From: Rufibacter tibetensis
Lineage (GTDB): Bacteria > Bacteroidota > Bacteroidia > Cytophagales > Hymenobacteraceae
NCBI RefSeq assembly: GCF_001310085.1
Contig: NZ_CP012643.1
Location: forward strand, 589,001-653,000
DNA length: 64,000 bases
Direction of reading: 5' to 3'
Part shown: positions 29,401 to 37,023 of the stretch, in pieces
How the letters are laid out: every line of letters begins with the position of its first letter
Numbering within the stretch: the first letter of the stretch is position 1
Notes under the pieces: model-generated
Database searches by the model: none
The model's input: the letters and a program-made list of their open reading frames with translations, nothing else
What the model was told of the DNA's origin: nothing
Made by a program: the position numbers and the translations under genes

Positions 29401-29894
29401 TCTTCCTGGGTGACGCGCACTACAGCCTGCTGTTGTTCAGGGTGTCCGTTAAAATAAGCACCTACCAATCTGCCGTACCAGCCCCAGTCATATTCTGTAT
29501 CTGTGGCGGCATGAACGCCCATAAAGCCTCCGCCAGCCTGTATGTATCTCTGAAAATCCGCTTCCTGATAATGGTTCAGGACATCACCGGTAGTACTCAG
29601 AAATACCACAGCGGCGTACTTCTTTAGAGAATCTTCCTGAAAATAAGCGGCGTTGGTAGTTGTATCTACTGCAAACCCATTCTTCTTGCCTAACTCCACA
29701 AAGGCGGTATTACCATCTGCAATAGCAGTATGATGGTACCCGCTGGTTTTACTAAACACTAATATTCTGGGGTCTCCGTCCCGTTTTCCGCAGGAAGCAA
29801 AAAGGAACAGGGCAGCAAAGAGAAGCATGACTGAAACACGCAACTCTTTCCGGCCTGATTTTCCAGAATCAGGCGTAAAGGGGATGTGTGACAT
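26424..29894 (-). CDS. secreted multidomain lipoprotein: ThuA, PQQ-type sugar dehydrogenase propeller, PKD, cytochrome c and C-terminal CBM-like domain
   Basis: About 1156 residues from the ATG at 29894. A further upstream ATG at 30029 lacks signal-peptide sense, and one at 29828 would give a very short signal. A lipobox (LFLFASC) implies outer-membrane or periplasmic anchoring. Domains in order: ThuA-like (RILVFSKTSGYHHTAIADG, GGGFMGVHAATDTEYDW); a six-bladed glucose/sorbosone dehydrogenase propeller (EPTEMTILPNLDVLVAQRRG, AEEGLMGLAKDPDF, GQTYTNQGYAPLDDRPGHEK); a PKD-like domain; cytochrome c with CKGCH (27231-27245) and Met ligand AMPAHP; and a CBM6-like beta-sandwich. It would oxidise a sugar and pass electrons to its own heme. 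ThuA relates to glycoside 3-keto metabolism. The order of domains is common in Bacteroidetes but the enzyme activity is undefined. Confidence 0.88.
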   Translation of the reverse strand: MSHIPFTPDSGKSGRKELRVSVMLLFAALFLFASCGKRDGDPRILVFSKTSGYHHTAIADGNTAFVELGKKNGFAVDTTTNAAYFQEDSLKKYAAVVFLSTTGDVLNHYQEADFQRYIQAGGGFMGVHAATDTEYDWGWYGRLVGAYFNGHPEQQQAVVRVTQEENDATAHLPKEWKRKDEWYNFKNLSKDVKVLLTLDEKSYKGGTNGANHPVAWYHDFEGGRSFYTALGHTEESYKDPLFLQHLLGGLQYAMGDNKELDFEKVTALRVPEEDRFVKTVLTKGKFTEPTEMTILPNLDVLVAQRRGELMLYNQGNGSLQQAGFLDVYHTSSSSENAEEGLMGLAKDPDFKKNNFIYLYYSPADTSVNRLSRFVFRNNKLDMASEKIILQLYSQRQICCHTGGSIAFGPDNLLYLSTGDNSTPFDEKGQTYTNQGYAPLDDRPGHEKYDARRTSGNTNDLRGKVIRIKVKEDGSYEIPKGNLFPRNQTKTRPEIYTMGHRNPYRISVDPKNGFLYWGEVGPDAKTDSLATRGPKGYDEVNQARKAGNFGWPLFVANNYAYHRYNYANGTSGETFNPAKPVNDSPNNTGIVNLPAAQPAFIWYPYDASPDFPQVGTGGRNAMAGPVYYTDLLPEKTRYAEYYHGKLFIYDWIRDWIKVVSMKENGDFDKMEPFMENEKFAAIMDMEVGPDGKLYILEYGKGWFTGNPDAALSRVDYLSGNRPPKITNLTVDRQSGLLPFTVNATVEVADPEKDNLKYLWTINGLKKLTDTPQLEHTFTRAGDYDIQVEVIDSEKATSGNRSVTVYAGNEQPNVVVALPGNQSFYFEGTPIRYQVHVATPGGQVKPENLFVSAEYIEGKDLAGASMGHQVASATLVGRTLMENSDCKGCHKIDEKSIGPAYVDVSKRYLKNPKATSHLTNKIIKGGGGVWGENAMPAHPDMSEADARQIVSWILSLASPTNTKPSLPARGEIVPRVAEQKKENTVLKVTATYTHEGGTGLKPLMGSNAVQLRSNRVDVSEFKQVKGFTSRDSSGSKFLVFPANEGWIKETLDLTDIGSIDLAAVNSGYLGTYAVEVRIGQVNGQRIGSGRMAFGNKGQIVSTSIPIQVPLNLRATDVYIIFKEIKGGGNNRPLLKTVTFTPEGRSAGSSVVLSKVNKQ
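29853..29880. repeat. GCCTG-type palindrome at the 5' end of the ThuA-fusion gene
   Basis: GCCTGATT / AATCAGGC (29853-29860 with 29867-29874), followed by GTAAAG. It shares CAGGCGTAAA and the hairpin layout with the element at 20952-20985. It lies just inside the chosen start codon and encodes part of the lipoprotein's N-terminal leader. Confidence 0.55.
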
Positions 29895-30118
29895 AAGTGC
29901 ATGCTGCCCGGCTGAATGGACCTGAGCTGAAGTTAATTTTCCTAAAGTCAAAAGTGACTTGAAGTATGCCATTGTAGAAGGAAAAAGTAAAACGAAATTA
30001 GTTAAAAAACAGGTAAGATAGTCCTCCATTGACTTGCTCTTGATTTTCTGTTTAGAGGCTCTTTTGCTAAAAATCTGCTCTAGACAGAAGGTCAGGTTTA
30101 TATCAATTCACCAGCTAC

Positions 30119-30907
30119 TTACAGTTCTCTGATCCAGATATTGCGGTAACTCACGGGGTTGCCGTGGTCTTGCAGGCTGATGGAAGCTTTGCCGTGCGCC
30201 TTGTATTCAGGCAAACCGATGTACTCGGTTGGGCCTTTCAGTTCCACGTTGTTCTGCACCAATACGCCGTTGTGAATAACCGTAACCCGGGCTGGAGTAA
30301 AGAGCGAGCCATCTTCCTTGAAACGGGGAGCGGTGTAAATGATATCGTACACGTTCCACTCGGTGGGTTTGTTCATGGCGTTTACCAACGGACGGTGCTG
30401 TTTGTAAATGCTGCCGGCTTGTCCGTTAGAATACGTGCGGTTGTTATAGGAATCCAGTACCTGTACCTCGTAGCGGTCTTGCAGGAAGATGCCGCTGTTG
30501 CCGCGGCCCTGGCTGGTGCCTTTCACTTCATCAGGGGCGCTCCATTCCACGTGCAGCTGAAAATCCCCGAATTCCTTTTTAGTGGAGATATCGCCTTTGC
30601 CTACGGTGAACGCTCCGTTTTTCACTTCCCATTTGGCATCTCCGCCGCCATCCTTCGCTTTCCAGGCAGTAAGGTCTTTCCCGTTGAACAAGACTATCGC
30701 ATCAGAAGGCGCAGCATTGTTCACCCCGGGAGTTACTTTGCGCGGCTCCGGCTCCCAGAACTCCGTCATCTCAGGGACCATCTTAGGTGGTTTGGGAACC
30801 TCCTGGGTTTGGGCGTTTGCCTGAGAACCTACAAACAAACCAATAGCAATAAGGGTGAAAGAAAACGTAGAAGTAAACGAAGGGGACATATGTATGACTG
30901 ATTTCAT
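30119..30907 (-). CDS. DUF1080 (3-keto-disaccharide hydrolase domain) secreted protein
   Basis: 262 residues with a signal peptide ending near SQANAQT; an ATG at 30889 is an alternative start. The whole mature part is a concanavalin-like DUF1080 domain: IVLFNGKDLTAWKAKDGG, TKKEFGDFQLHVEWSAP, RGNSGIFLQDRYEVQVLDSY, KPTEWNVYDIIYTAPRF, VTVIHNGVLVQNN and the ending ISLQDHGNPVSYRNIWIREL. DUF1080 proteins hydrolyse or eliminate 3-keto-glycosides. Genes for a second DUF1080 protein, a ThuA/PQQ/cytochrome fusion and a Gfo/Idh enzyme are in the same run, supporting a role in oxidative glycoside cleavage in the periplasm. Confidence 0.9.
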   Translation of the reverse strand: MKSVIHMSPSFTSTFSFTLIAIGLFVGSQANAQTQEVPKPPKMVPEMTEFWEPEPRKVTPGVNNAAPSDAIVLFNGKDLTAWKAKDGGGDAKWEVKNGAFTVGKGDISTKKEFGDFQLHVEWSAPDEVKGTSQGRGNSGIFLQDRYEVQVLDSYNNRTYSNGQAGSIYKQHRPLVNAMNKPTEWNVYDIIYTAPRFKEDGSLFTPARVTVIHNGVLVQNNVELKGPTEYIGLPEYKAHGKASISLQDHGNPVSYRNIWIREL

Positions 30908-30959
30908 TTTTAAAGCATTTTCTAGAGACGGAGGCGAAAACGCCCCGGCGTGTGGGAGG

Positions 30960-32975
30960 CTATCTTAAGGTATTGATCCAGGCGGCAATCTTGAGCGCCT
31001 CACCTTTCGGAACCTGCGGCATAGGCGGCATGGGTGTGGCGTACGTAGGCCAGTTCTCTGGTTTAGGGTTATGGATGAGCTCTACAATTCGCTGGTTGGT
31101 GTACTTCCGCTTCGCTATTTCCCGGAAACCTGGGCCCACCTGTTTCTTTTCAGTGGTGTGGCAGGCAAGGCAGGTGTTCTTGGCCAGCAACGGTTTCACG
31201 TCATTGAACGTCAGGGCTACGGGAGCCGGAGCGGCTTTAGGCGTGGGCTTGGTAGCAGTAGCGTCTGTTGCTCCTGCTTTTTTTGCAGGGGTTTTGGTAG
31301 TTGCCTTTCCAGAGCCACTTGTTTTAGCCGTCGATGCCTTTAACGCTACGTCTTTAGACTTTGTGACTGCGGCTGAGTTTTTGGTGCTTACTTCTTTTAT
31401 CGCCAGCTTATCACCTTCGGGAATAGCGTTCAAGGTGTAGTAAGCGGCCGGGTGCACCAGGGTATAATAATTTTCCTTCGCCCGCACGCCATCTAACTTG
31501 AGCAGGTGAATGTACCCTTCCCGCAGATTGTCCACGATCAGGCGGGCTTTCATGCCATCTTCAGACAGCTTCACTCCTTTAATAGCCAGTTGCTTTGCGT
31601 TCACAGGCGGACTACCGTACACAGGATGGTACTTATAGATGTAGCTCTCCACGGAATAGGAAGCCAGGTCTTCAGCCGATTTCCGGTCTACCGGGGTAGT
31701 AAACTCCACCTCAAAGCCGTCAGGCTTAGCACTTACGGTTCTCATTTCAAACGGAACTTTGTTGTTCCAGATCAAGCGCTGCAAGCCTTCCATGGCCTCA
31801 CCGGCGGCACCCCACCCGCGGGCAGTTTCCCCCACAAACAGGGAATTGTCCTTAGCCCAGGCCATGCGCAGCACGCCCGATTGGAAACCACTCCGGAAGT
31901 CTAAGGCCACGCCCTGGAACTCGCCTTTGACTTTCTCCAGCACTACCCGCATAATTTTGCTTTGGCCCTGATCCCCCACCAGCAGCTGTCCTTCAAACGG
32001 CCCGAAGTGTCCCTGGGGAATTTGCAGGGGTTCAGAGTTGGAGATGCCCAGAATGCCGTGCGGCAGCCAGACGGCCGGCAGTTGCATGGCCGGGAACTGC
32101 TTTTTCATGTCAAACATGGTCACATAAGGCTCATTCACCTTGTTCTCTGGTTTCACGTGTCCGCCTTGTGCATCTTTCTCAAAACGCGGGTTTATTTTGG
32201 CATAGACCTGTTCCTGGTTCATTTTCACGGGGGAAGCAGGCTGGTTGGCCCAACGTAGACCACCCGGGTGCACGGTAAATGCACCTTTCTTCACGTGCCA
32301 CACGCCGCCAGACCCAACCCAGTCGCCCTGGTTTTCGGTGTAGAACATTTCGCCGTCAACTATTCCAATACCCGCTGGGGAGCGCAAGCCGGTGGCCCAG
32401 GGCTCCATCTTGCCTTCTGGAGAGATGCGCAGCATCCAGCCGCGCCAAGGCACCAGACTGGTCGCGTGCCACCACGGGTCTGGGAAACCCAAGTTGGTGG
32501 TCACGAAGAAAGACCCGTCCTGCGCTATTTTAGGTCCGAAGCTGTATTCATGATAGTTCCCGGACAAGGGCCAGGCGTACACAGTTTCAAACAGATCTGC
32601 TTTGCCGTCATTGTTCGTGTCGGTGAGTTTAGTGAGTTCGCCGCGCTGGGCGCAGTACAGGGAACCGTCTTTGTAGGCCAGCCCCAATACCTCATGCAAG
32701 CCGGCGGCAAACTTCCGGAAGTGGGGTTTGGGGCTGGTGGGGTTCTCTACAATGAAAATGTCGCCGCGGCGGGTGGAGATGCCTAAATCGCCGTTGGGCA
32801 GGACCACCAGACCACCTACTTCCAGCAACGTGCCTTCGGGCGAGGGCAAACGCAAGATCTTGAAAAAGTCTTCTTCCATAGGCGACTCCTGCGCGGCTGC
32901 GGTTTGCGGCGAACCGGCAAAAAGAGCCCCAGCCATTAGGAAAGGCAGAAAGAACTTCTTTCGTAATTGTATCAT
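30960..32975 (-). CDS. secreted beta-propeller (heme/PQQ dehydrogenase-like) with linker and C-terminal cytochrome c
   Basis: 671 residues. Signal peptide about 1-28 (FLPFLMAGALFAG, then AAAQES). Residues about 35-400 form a beta-propeller of the sorbosone-dehydrogenase/membrane-bound dehydrogenase type (PNGDLGISTRRGDIF, TDTNNDGKADLFETVYAWPL, GLRSPAGIGIVDGEMFYTEN). A beta domain follows, then a Lys/Thr/Ala/Pro-rich linker (about 540-590) and a class I cytochrome c with CLACH (31158-31172) and Met ligand MPPMPQVP. The propeller could oxidise a sugar or polyol while the linked heme passes electrons onward. The DUF1080-PA14 gene ends 18 bases upstream and the second DUF1080 gene follows within 52 bases, so one transcript is likely. 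Confidence 0.87.
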   Translation of the reverse strand: MIQLRKKFFLPFLMAGALFAGSPQTAAAQESPMEEDFFKILRLPSPEGTLLEVGGLVVLPNGDLGISTRRGDIFIVENPTSPKPHFRKFAAGLHEVLGLAYKDGSLYCAQRGELTKLTDTNNDGKADLFETVYAWPLSGNYHEYSFGPKIAQDGSFFVTTNLGFPDPWWHATSLVPWRGWMLRISPEGKMEPWATGLRSPAGIGIVDGEMFYTENQGDWVGSGGVWHVKKGAFTVHPGGLRWANQPASPVKMNQEQVYAKINPRFEKDAQGGHVKPENKVNEPYVTMFDMKKQFPAMQLPAVWLPHGILGISNSEPLQIPQGHFGPFEGQLLVGDQGQSKIMRVVLEKVKGEFQGVALDFRSGFQSGVLRMAWAKDNSLFVGETARGWGAAGEAMEGLQRLIWNNKVPFEMRTVSAKPDGFEVEFTTPVDRKSAEDLASYSVESYIYKYHPVYGSPPVNAKQLAIKGVKLSEDGMKARLIVDNLREGYIHLLKLDGVRAKENYYTLVHPAAYYTLNAIPEGDKLAIKEVSTKNSAAVTKSKDVALKASTAKTSGSGKATTKTPAKKAGATDATATKPTPKAAPAPVALTFNDVKPLLAKNTCLACHTTEKKQVGPGFREIAKRKYTNQRIVELIHNPKPENWPTYATPMPPMPQVPKGEALKIAAWINTLR

Positions 32976-32993
32976 CTATACTGTCTTAATCAA

Positions 32994-34838
32994 TTAGTAA
33001 AGAATAGAATAGGCTACCTTGCCCTGCATGGGAATCACCAGCTCCTGACGGCCACCCACGCTGCGAACCATGGGTTTAGCCCCGCCGGTCTCGTCCAGGC
33101 GCACATAGTAGGCTTTGTCGTCTACCAGGTACATGCCCTTGCCTATCTCCTCAATTTTAGCTCCTTCTACCAAACGGGCCATTAAACCCGCCGCTGAGTT
33201 CTGCACACTCAGTTCGCGCCGCAGCCCTTTGCCATTTTCAATGATCCGGATGGCGTCCTGCACGTTAGCCCCGTAGATCTGGTACAGGAAAGTAGGCTCT
33301 GAATTCTGGTCTAGCTGGTAGCCCTTCGGGCGGAAGGAAGTGCCCGTGGTGTCAGAAATCCAGGCGGCCTGGTCTGAGGCAAGTCTGGCTACCATAGTGG
33401 TAGGTTTCCCGAAATAATGGATGGAACCAATAGCTTTAGAAGAACCATCGCCGCGCTCGTGCCACATGGGCGTGGCATCTAAAAAGCCACCGCGCCACAG
33501 TTGCACAATGGCCCCTTTGTCCAGGTCATAGGTATAATGCAGCTGCGTTGGACTGCCTACCGACACGGCGTGGGTTACCCGGTGGTTACCGGGCAGGTCA
33601 ATGAAGCTTCTCAGCACCGGCCGCTCCTTTACATCCACTAAAATGGGATTAATCTCTTCAGACAGGATTTCTTCGGTAATCAGAAATTCACGTACGCCCG
33701 GCCCAGCTATTTTCAAGGCTAGAGCCGGTCTTCCCCAGTCCATGGTTTTGGAATAGAGTAGCTCAAACGGCACCTCGCCAGCGGGCAGCACCGCCGTTCC
33801 TCTGCCATTCCAGGTTTTCATGGGCAGAATCTCCTGCTTGTTTACCCTGATAAGACCTGCGCCGGCTGGAGTGTCCATGTTAAACGTGTATTCGCCGGGC
33901 TCCTTCACCACCAGGGTTCCGGTGTAGCGCAGCAGGAACTGCTTGGCATCATTGTTTAAGGTGGAAGTCAGGATATTGGACGGCCCCTGCGGACCTTCTG
34001 CCTCTGGGGGCAAGCTGTCATATTTGGGCTCTTTTTGGAATTTCCCCTTATAAATGTGGTAGGTTAATCCTTTAAGTTCAGGACGAGGCTTGCTGTACTG
34101 GCTCACTTTGATGTTGCGGAAAGCCACGGCACCGTGGTCTCCCTGAAATCGTAGCGGTCCAGTAGCTTTTTCGTCGTTGCTAATAGCGCCCCGGGTGGGC
34201 CCGAACAATTCCACTTCCTCCTGGATGGTGACGCCATTCAGTTCTACCAGCAGCAGTTTGGCGTTCTCTATTTTCTTGCCCGCAGCGTCAAAGCGGGGCG
34301 CCTGAAAAGAAATCTTCAAGTGTTGCCACAACCCTGGCGCTCTTCCCGCATTCTGGCGGGGCGCATATCCCTGGTAACCTTTCTGTCCTTCGGGGCGACT
34401 TTCATCCCAGCGCTCGTAGACACCGCCGTTGCTGGCTGCTGTGCGCTCTGTAGTTCCCCAGTTGTCTGCCAGTTGCAGCTCATAGCGCCCCTGCAGGTAA
34501 ATACCGGAGTTTGACCCTTTGGCCATCATGTAATCCAACTCCAGGTCCAGGTCGCCGTGCTCAAAGTTGGTGAGGAGGTCTTGTCCCTTGATTTTCCTGG
34601 TGGGCTGGTTTACCAAGATTCCTCCTCCTGCGTTGGTGGTGAGTTTATTAGCCTCAGAGAGACTTGCGCCAACGTTGGCAGCTACAAACCAGCTTTTGCC
34701 TGGGTTCTGGAAGGAAGACAGATCAGTAAGCGGAAGTTGGTTGCTTTGGCTAAGAACAGGACTAGTGACAGCTAAACAGGCCAAAAAAGAACCGGCCAGG
34801 GCTCCCCATTTAAGACGTGATAATCGAGGTTTGGGCAT
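32994..34838 (-). CDS. secreted DUF1080 protein with PA14-like and C-terminal domains
   Basis: About 614 residues from ATG 34838, which starts a normal signal peptide (PKPRLSRLKWGALAGSFLA, cleavage near PVLSQ); ATG 34868 would add ten residues. Residues about 45-240 are a DUF1080 domain (GSNSGIYLQGRYELQLADNW, GLWQHLKISFQAPRFD, RFQGDHGAVAFRNIKVSQY). A PA14-like segment follows (YRYTGTLVVKEPGEYTFN-type pattern: LLRYTGTLVVKEPGEYTF, WGRPALALKIAGPGV). The last 200 residues are a beta-rich domain I do not recognise. It leads the row of secreted oxidative-sugar proteins and may bind and cleave a 3-keto-glycoside. The PA14-like part may bind carbohydrate. Confidence 0.85.
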   Translation of the reverse strand: MPKPRLSRLKWGALAGSFLACLAVTSPVLSQSNQLPLTDLSSFQNPGKSWFVAANVGASLSEANKLTTNAGGGILVNQPTRKIKGQDLLTNFEHGDLDLELDYMMAKGSNSGIYLQGRYELQLADNWGTTERTAASNGGVYERWDESRPEGQKGYQGYAPRQNAGRAPGLWQHLKISFQAPRFDAAGKKIENAKLLLVELNGVTIQEEVELFGPTRGAISNDEKATGPLRFQGDHGAVAFRNIKVSQYSKPRPELKGLTYHIYKGKFQKEPKYDSLPPEAEGPQGPSNILTSTLNNDAKQFLLRYTGTLVVKEPGEYTFNMDTPAGAGLIRVNKQEILPMKTWNGRGTAVLPAGEVPFELLYSKTMDWGRPALALKIAGPGVREFLITEEILSEEINPILVDVKERPVLRSFIDLPGNHRVTHAVSVGSPTQLHYTYDLDKGAIVQLWRGGFLDATPMWHERGDGSSKAIGSIHYFGKPTTMVARLASDQAAWISDTTGTSFRPKGYQLDQNSEPTFLYQIYGANVQDAIRIIENGKGLRRELSVQNSAAGLMARLVEGAKIEEIGKGMYLVDDKAYYVRLDETGGAKPMVRSVGGRQELVIPMQGKVAYSILY

Positions 34839-34868
34839 TAGGTATACTAGTTTTACAAATTGCTGCAT

Positions 34869-35723
34869 CCATCCCTTTGTAGCAAGTTAAGGAAGGATAG
34901 AGTATTCAGAAATAGCGCAAGGCATTCCTTTCCAATATTAACAAGATTAAACTAAATACCTAAATGTTACTCATAAATCTAAATCTTTAATTTAAAATAG
35001 AGCTGAAATTTACGTTTTCTGCAAGATTATGAACAAATGGTACACTTGTGGGACAAGCCCCTAGCCAGGTTAAGTAAGTAACCTCTGGGTGTCCTAGTGA
35101 AATAGAAAATCACTTCAGGTCGGGGAATTCCCGTACAAAGGTAAGCCTGAAGATGCTCCCAATAGTTCTCTATAGCGACTGGCAGTAAGCACCTAAATTA
35201 AAAGCAAGGCCTTTAGTGGATAACGAGCAGGTATCTTGGCGGGAAGGAGCAGATCACGTAAGTGGCGTTGGAGTTTTCATTCTTTTTAATAAGAATTGAA
35301 GGCCTAGTAAACCTAGATATTTTGCATTTACTGAACCGGTTCCATTCCGCTAGGTGGGGCACTATGTATGGAAGTAATAGCTTTCTTTTTCTTCTGCGCT
35401 TCTACCTCTTACTGATGAAGAAATCAAAAACTTCCACAAACTTATTCAATACACCATTTATAAAATGCAGTATATAGGATATAATGGAGGGGTCACCTTA
35501 CGTATAGAGAAATAGAGTCACTCTCTCGTGCATTTCTGCTTTTTTATCTAAATTAAGAAAGGTCCAAGGGCACACCCGCTTCCTTCTTCTAAGAATAGCC
35601 GTAGAGATACTTCAGAATTGGGCGCAGATGTGAGTGAAGAGATGAAAGCAGTTTTTCACACCACTTTATAATTTGCTACCATTTCGCCTCTTCCTTATAC
35701 TTAAAGACATTAGCCTTTCCCAT
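34869..35723. other. 850-bp intergenic region between divergent genes
   Basis: No convincing coding frame. The 71-codon frame at 35262-35477 has no homology I recognise and unusual composition. The region should hold the promoters of the leftward sugar locus and of the rightward PLP enzyme; one minus-strand candidate is listed separately. Nothing else recognised. Confidence 0.5.
35136..35162 (-). promoter_or_regulatory. candidate promoter of the oxidative sugar locus
   Basis: On the minus strand TTG (35162-35160), 16 bases, then TACCTTTG (35143-35136), an exact -7 match with spacing one base below the usual range. It points to the DUF1080-PA14 gene about 290 bases downstream, which would have a long leader. 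Confidence 0.38.
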
Positions 35724-36848
35724 ATGTTTAGAAAAGACACCCATTGCGTTTACAACCCTCCTACCTATCAAGGGGTGAACACACCCATTTTCACCTCCAC
35801 GGCAAACCGGTACCTGGGGCAAGACGAAATCCTTTACCCCAGGAATTACAACACAGAAAACCAGAAAGTAATAGTTGAAAAGCTATGCCGATTGGAGCAC
35901 GCAGAGGCGGGTTTGATTTTCAGCTCTGGACAAGCCGCTACAACTACGGCTCTTTTCGCTTTCCTTAAGTCTGGCGACCATGTACTCTTCTCCAAGGAAA
36001 TCTACGGCGGTACGGCAAAGTTGGCAGTAGATGAGTTCTCAAAGTATAATATTGCCTATGACTTTGTCTCTGCGGCTGACCTGAGCACCATTACATCTAA
36101 GATCAGGCCCAACACCAAAGTCATTTATGTAGAGACACCTTCTAACCCGCTGCTCTCCATTGTAGACTTAAAGGCCATCGCTGAGATAGCTAAGAAGAAC
36201 AACATAGTGACCGTGGTGGACAGCACCTTTGCTTCTCCCATCAACCAAAACCCGCTGTTGTTAGGCTTTGATATTGTCATGCATAGCGGTACCAAATACC
36301 TGGGTGGGCACCATGACTTGTGTTTCGGAACCCTCCTCTCCTCTCAAAGCCTGATAGACACTATATATAAGAGTGCCGTGAACTTTGGGGGCAGCCTGAA
36401 TGGCCTTGATTGTTACTTAATAGAAAGAAGCCTAAAAACGCTGGCGCTTAGGGTAGAAAAACAGAATGCCAACGCCCTACAACTTGCCTTAGCCCTGCAA
36501 GAACGCCCCGAGGTCTCCAAAGTATTTTACCCTGGGTTGCCGAACCATCCTAATCACGACATAGCTGCCAAACAGATGAAAGGTGGTTTTGGAGGGATGT
36601 TATCCTTTGAGTTAAGCGATGCGGCAAAGACCGATGATTTCCTGAACCGTCTGCAATTAATTATCCCAGCTCTGAGTCTGGGTGGGGTTGATTCCACCAT
36701 CTGCCAGCCTGCTACTTCTTCCCATGTCAGTTTACCTGAAAGCGAGCGTCAGGAATTAGGGATTACCAATGGATTGCTGCGGTTGTCTGTAGGGATAGAA
36801 AATATGGAAGACCTGCTGCAGGATATTGACACCGCTTTGAAAGGGTAA
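35724..36848 (+). CDS. PLP-dependent trans-sulfuration enzyme (cystathionine gamma-synthase / gamma-lyase family)
   Basis: 374 residues from the ATG at 35724; the frame extends upstream only through a TTG. Cys/Met-metabolism PLP fold: NTPIFTSTANRYLGQDEI, EHAEAGLIFSSGQAATTTAL, KVIYVETPSNPLLSIVDL, VVDSTFASPINQNPL and the PLP lysine K191 in MHSGTKYLGGHHD. C-terminal VDSTICQPATSSH and GLLRLSVGIEN are typical. The family includes cystathionine gamma-synthase, cystathionine gamma-lyase and methionine gamma-lyase; the sequence does not settle which. Stands alone with a strong terminator behind it. Confidence 0.9.
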   Translation: MFRKDTHCVYNPPTYQGVNTPIFTSTANRYLGQDEILYPRNYNTENQKVIVEKLCRLEHAEAGLIFSSGQAATTTALFAFLKSGDHVLFSKEIYGGTAKLAVDEFSKYNIAYDFVSAADLSTITSKIRPNTKVIYVETPSNPLLSIVDLKAIAEIAKKNNIVTVVDSTFASPINQNPLLLGFDIVMHSGTKYLGGHHDLCFGTLLSSQSLIDTIYKSAVNFGGSLNGLDCYLIERSLKTLALRVEKQNANALQLALALQERPEVSKVFYPGLPNHPNHDIAAKQMKGGFGGMLSFELSDAAKTDDFLNRLQLIIPALSLGGVDSTICQPATSSHVSLPESERQELGITNGLLRLSVGIENMEDLLQDIDTALKG

Positions 36849-36899
36849 AAAGCTAATCAGCATAGTGTCATTTTAGAACTAGTTTACCGAAAACACCCT

Positions 36900-36943
36900 A
36901 AAAACAAAGTCTCAGGCTTTTGAAGACCTGAGACTTTGTTTTT
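36900..36943. terminator. bidirectional terminator between the PLP enzyme and amine oxidase genes
   Basis: A perfect 17-bp stem (36900-36916 with 36927-36943) with a ten-base loop; arms begin with AAAAA and end with TTTTT, so it can serve both convergent genes. Confidence 0.92.
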
Positions 36944-37023
36944 AAGTGAGTTATTCTCTAGATGGCGTCACATACCAACATGAACGTTCAAGTACCAACG
37001 CCGTCACAATACCATTTTGCAAA

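Noticed and set aside
30164-30901. 245-codon plus-strand frame
   Set aside because: Antisense shadow of the DUF1080 gene, with no domain content.
35262-35477. 71-codon plus-strand frame in the intergenic region
   Set aside because: Hydrophobic, no recognised motif, non-ATG start and no neighbour context; likely chance.
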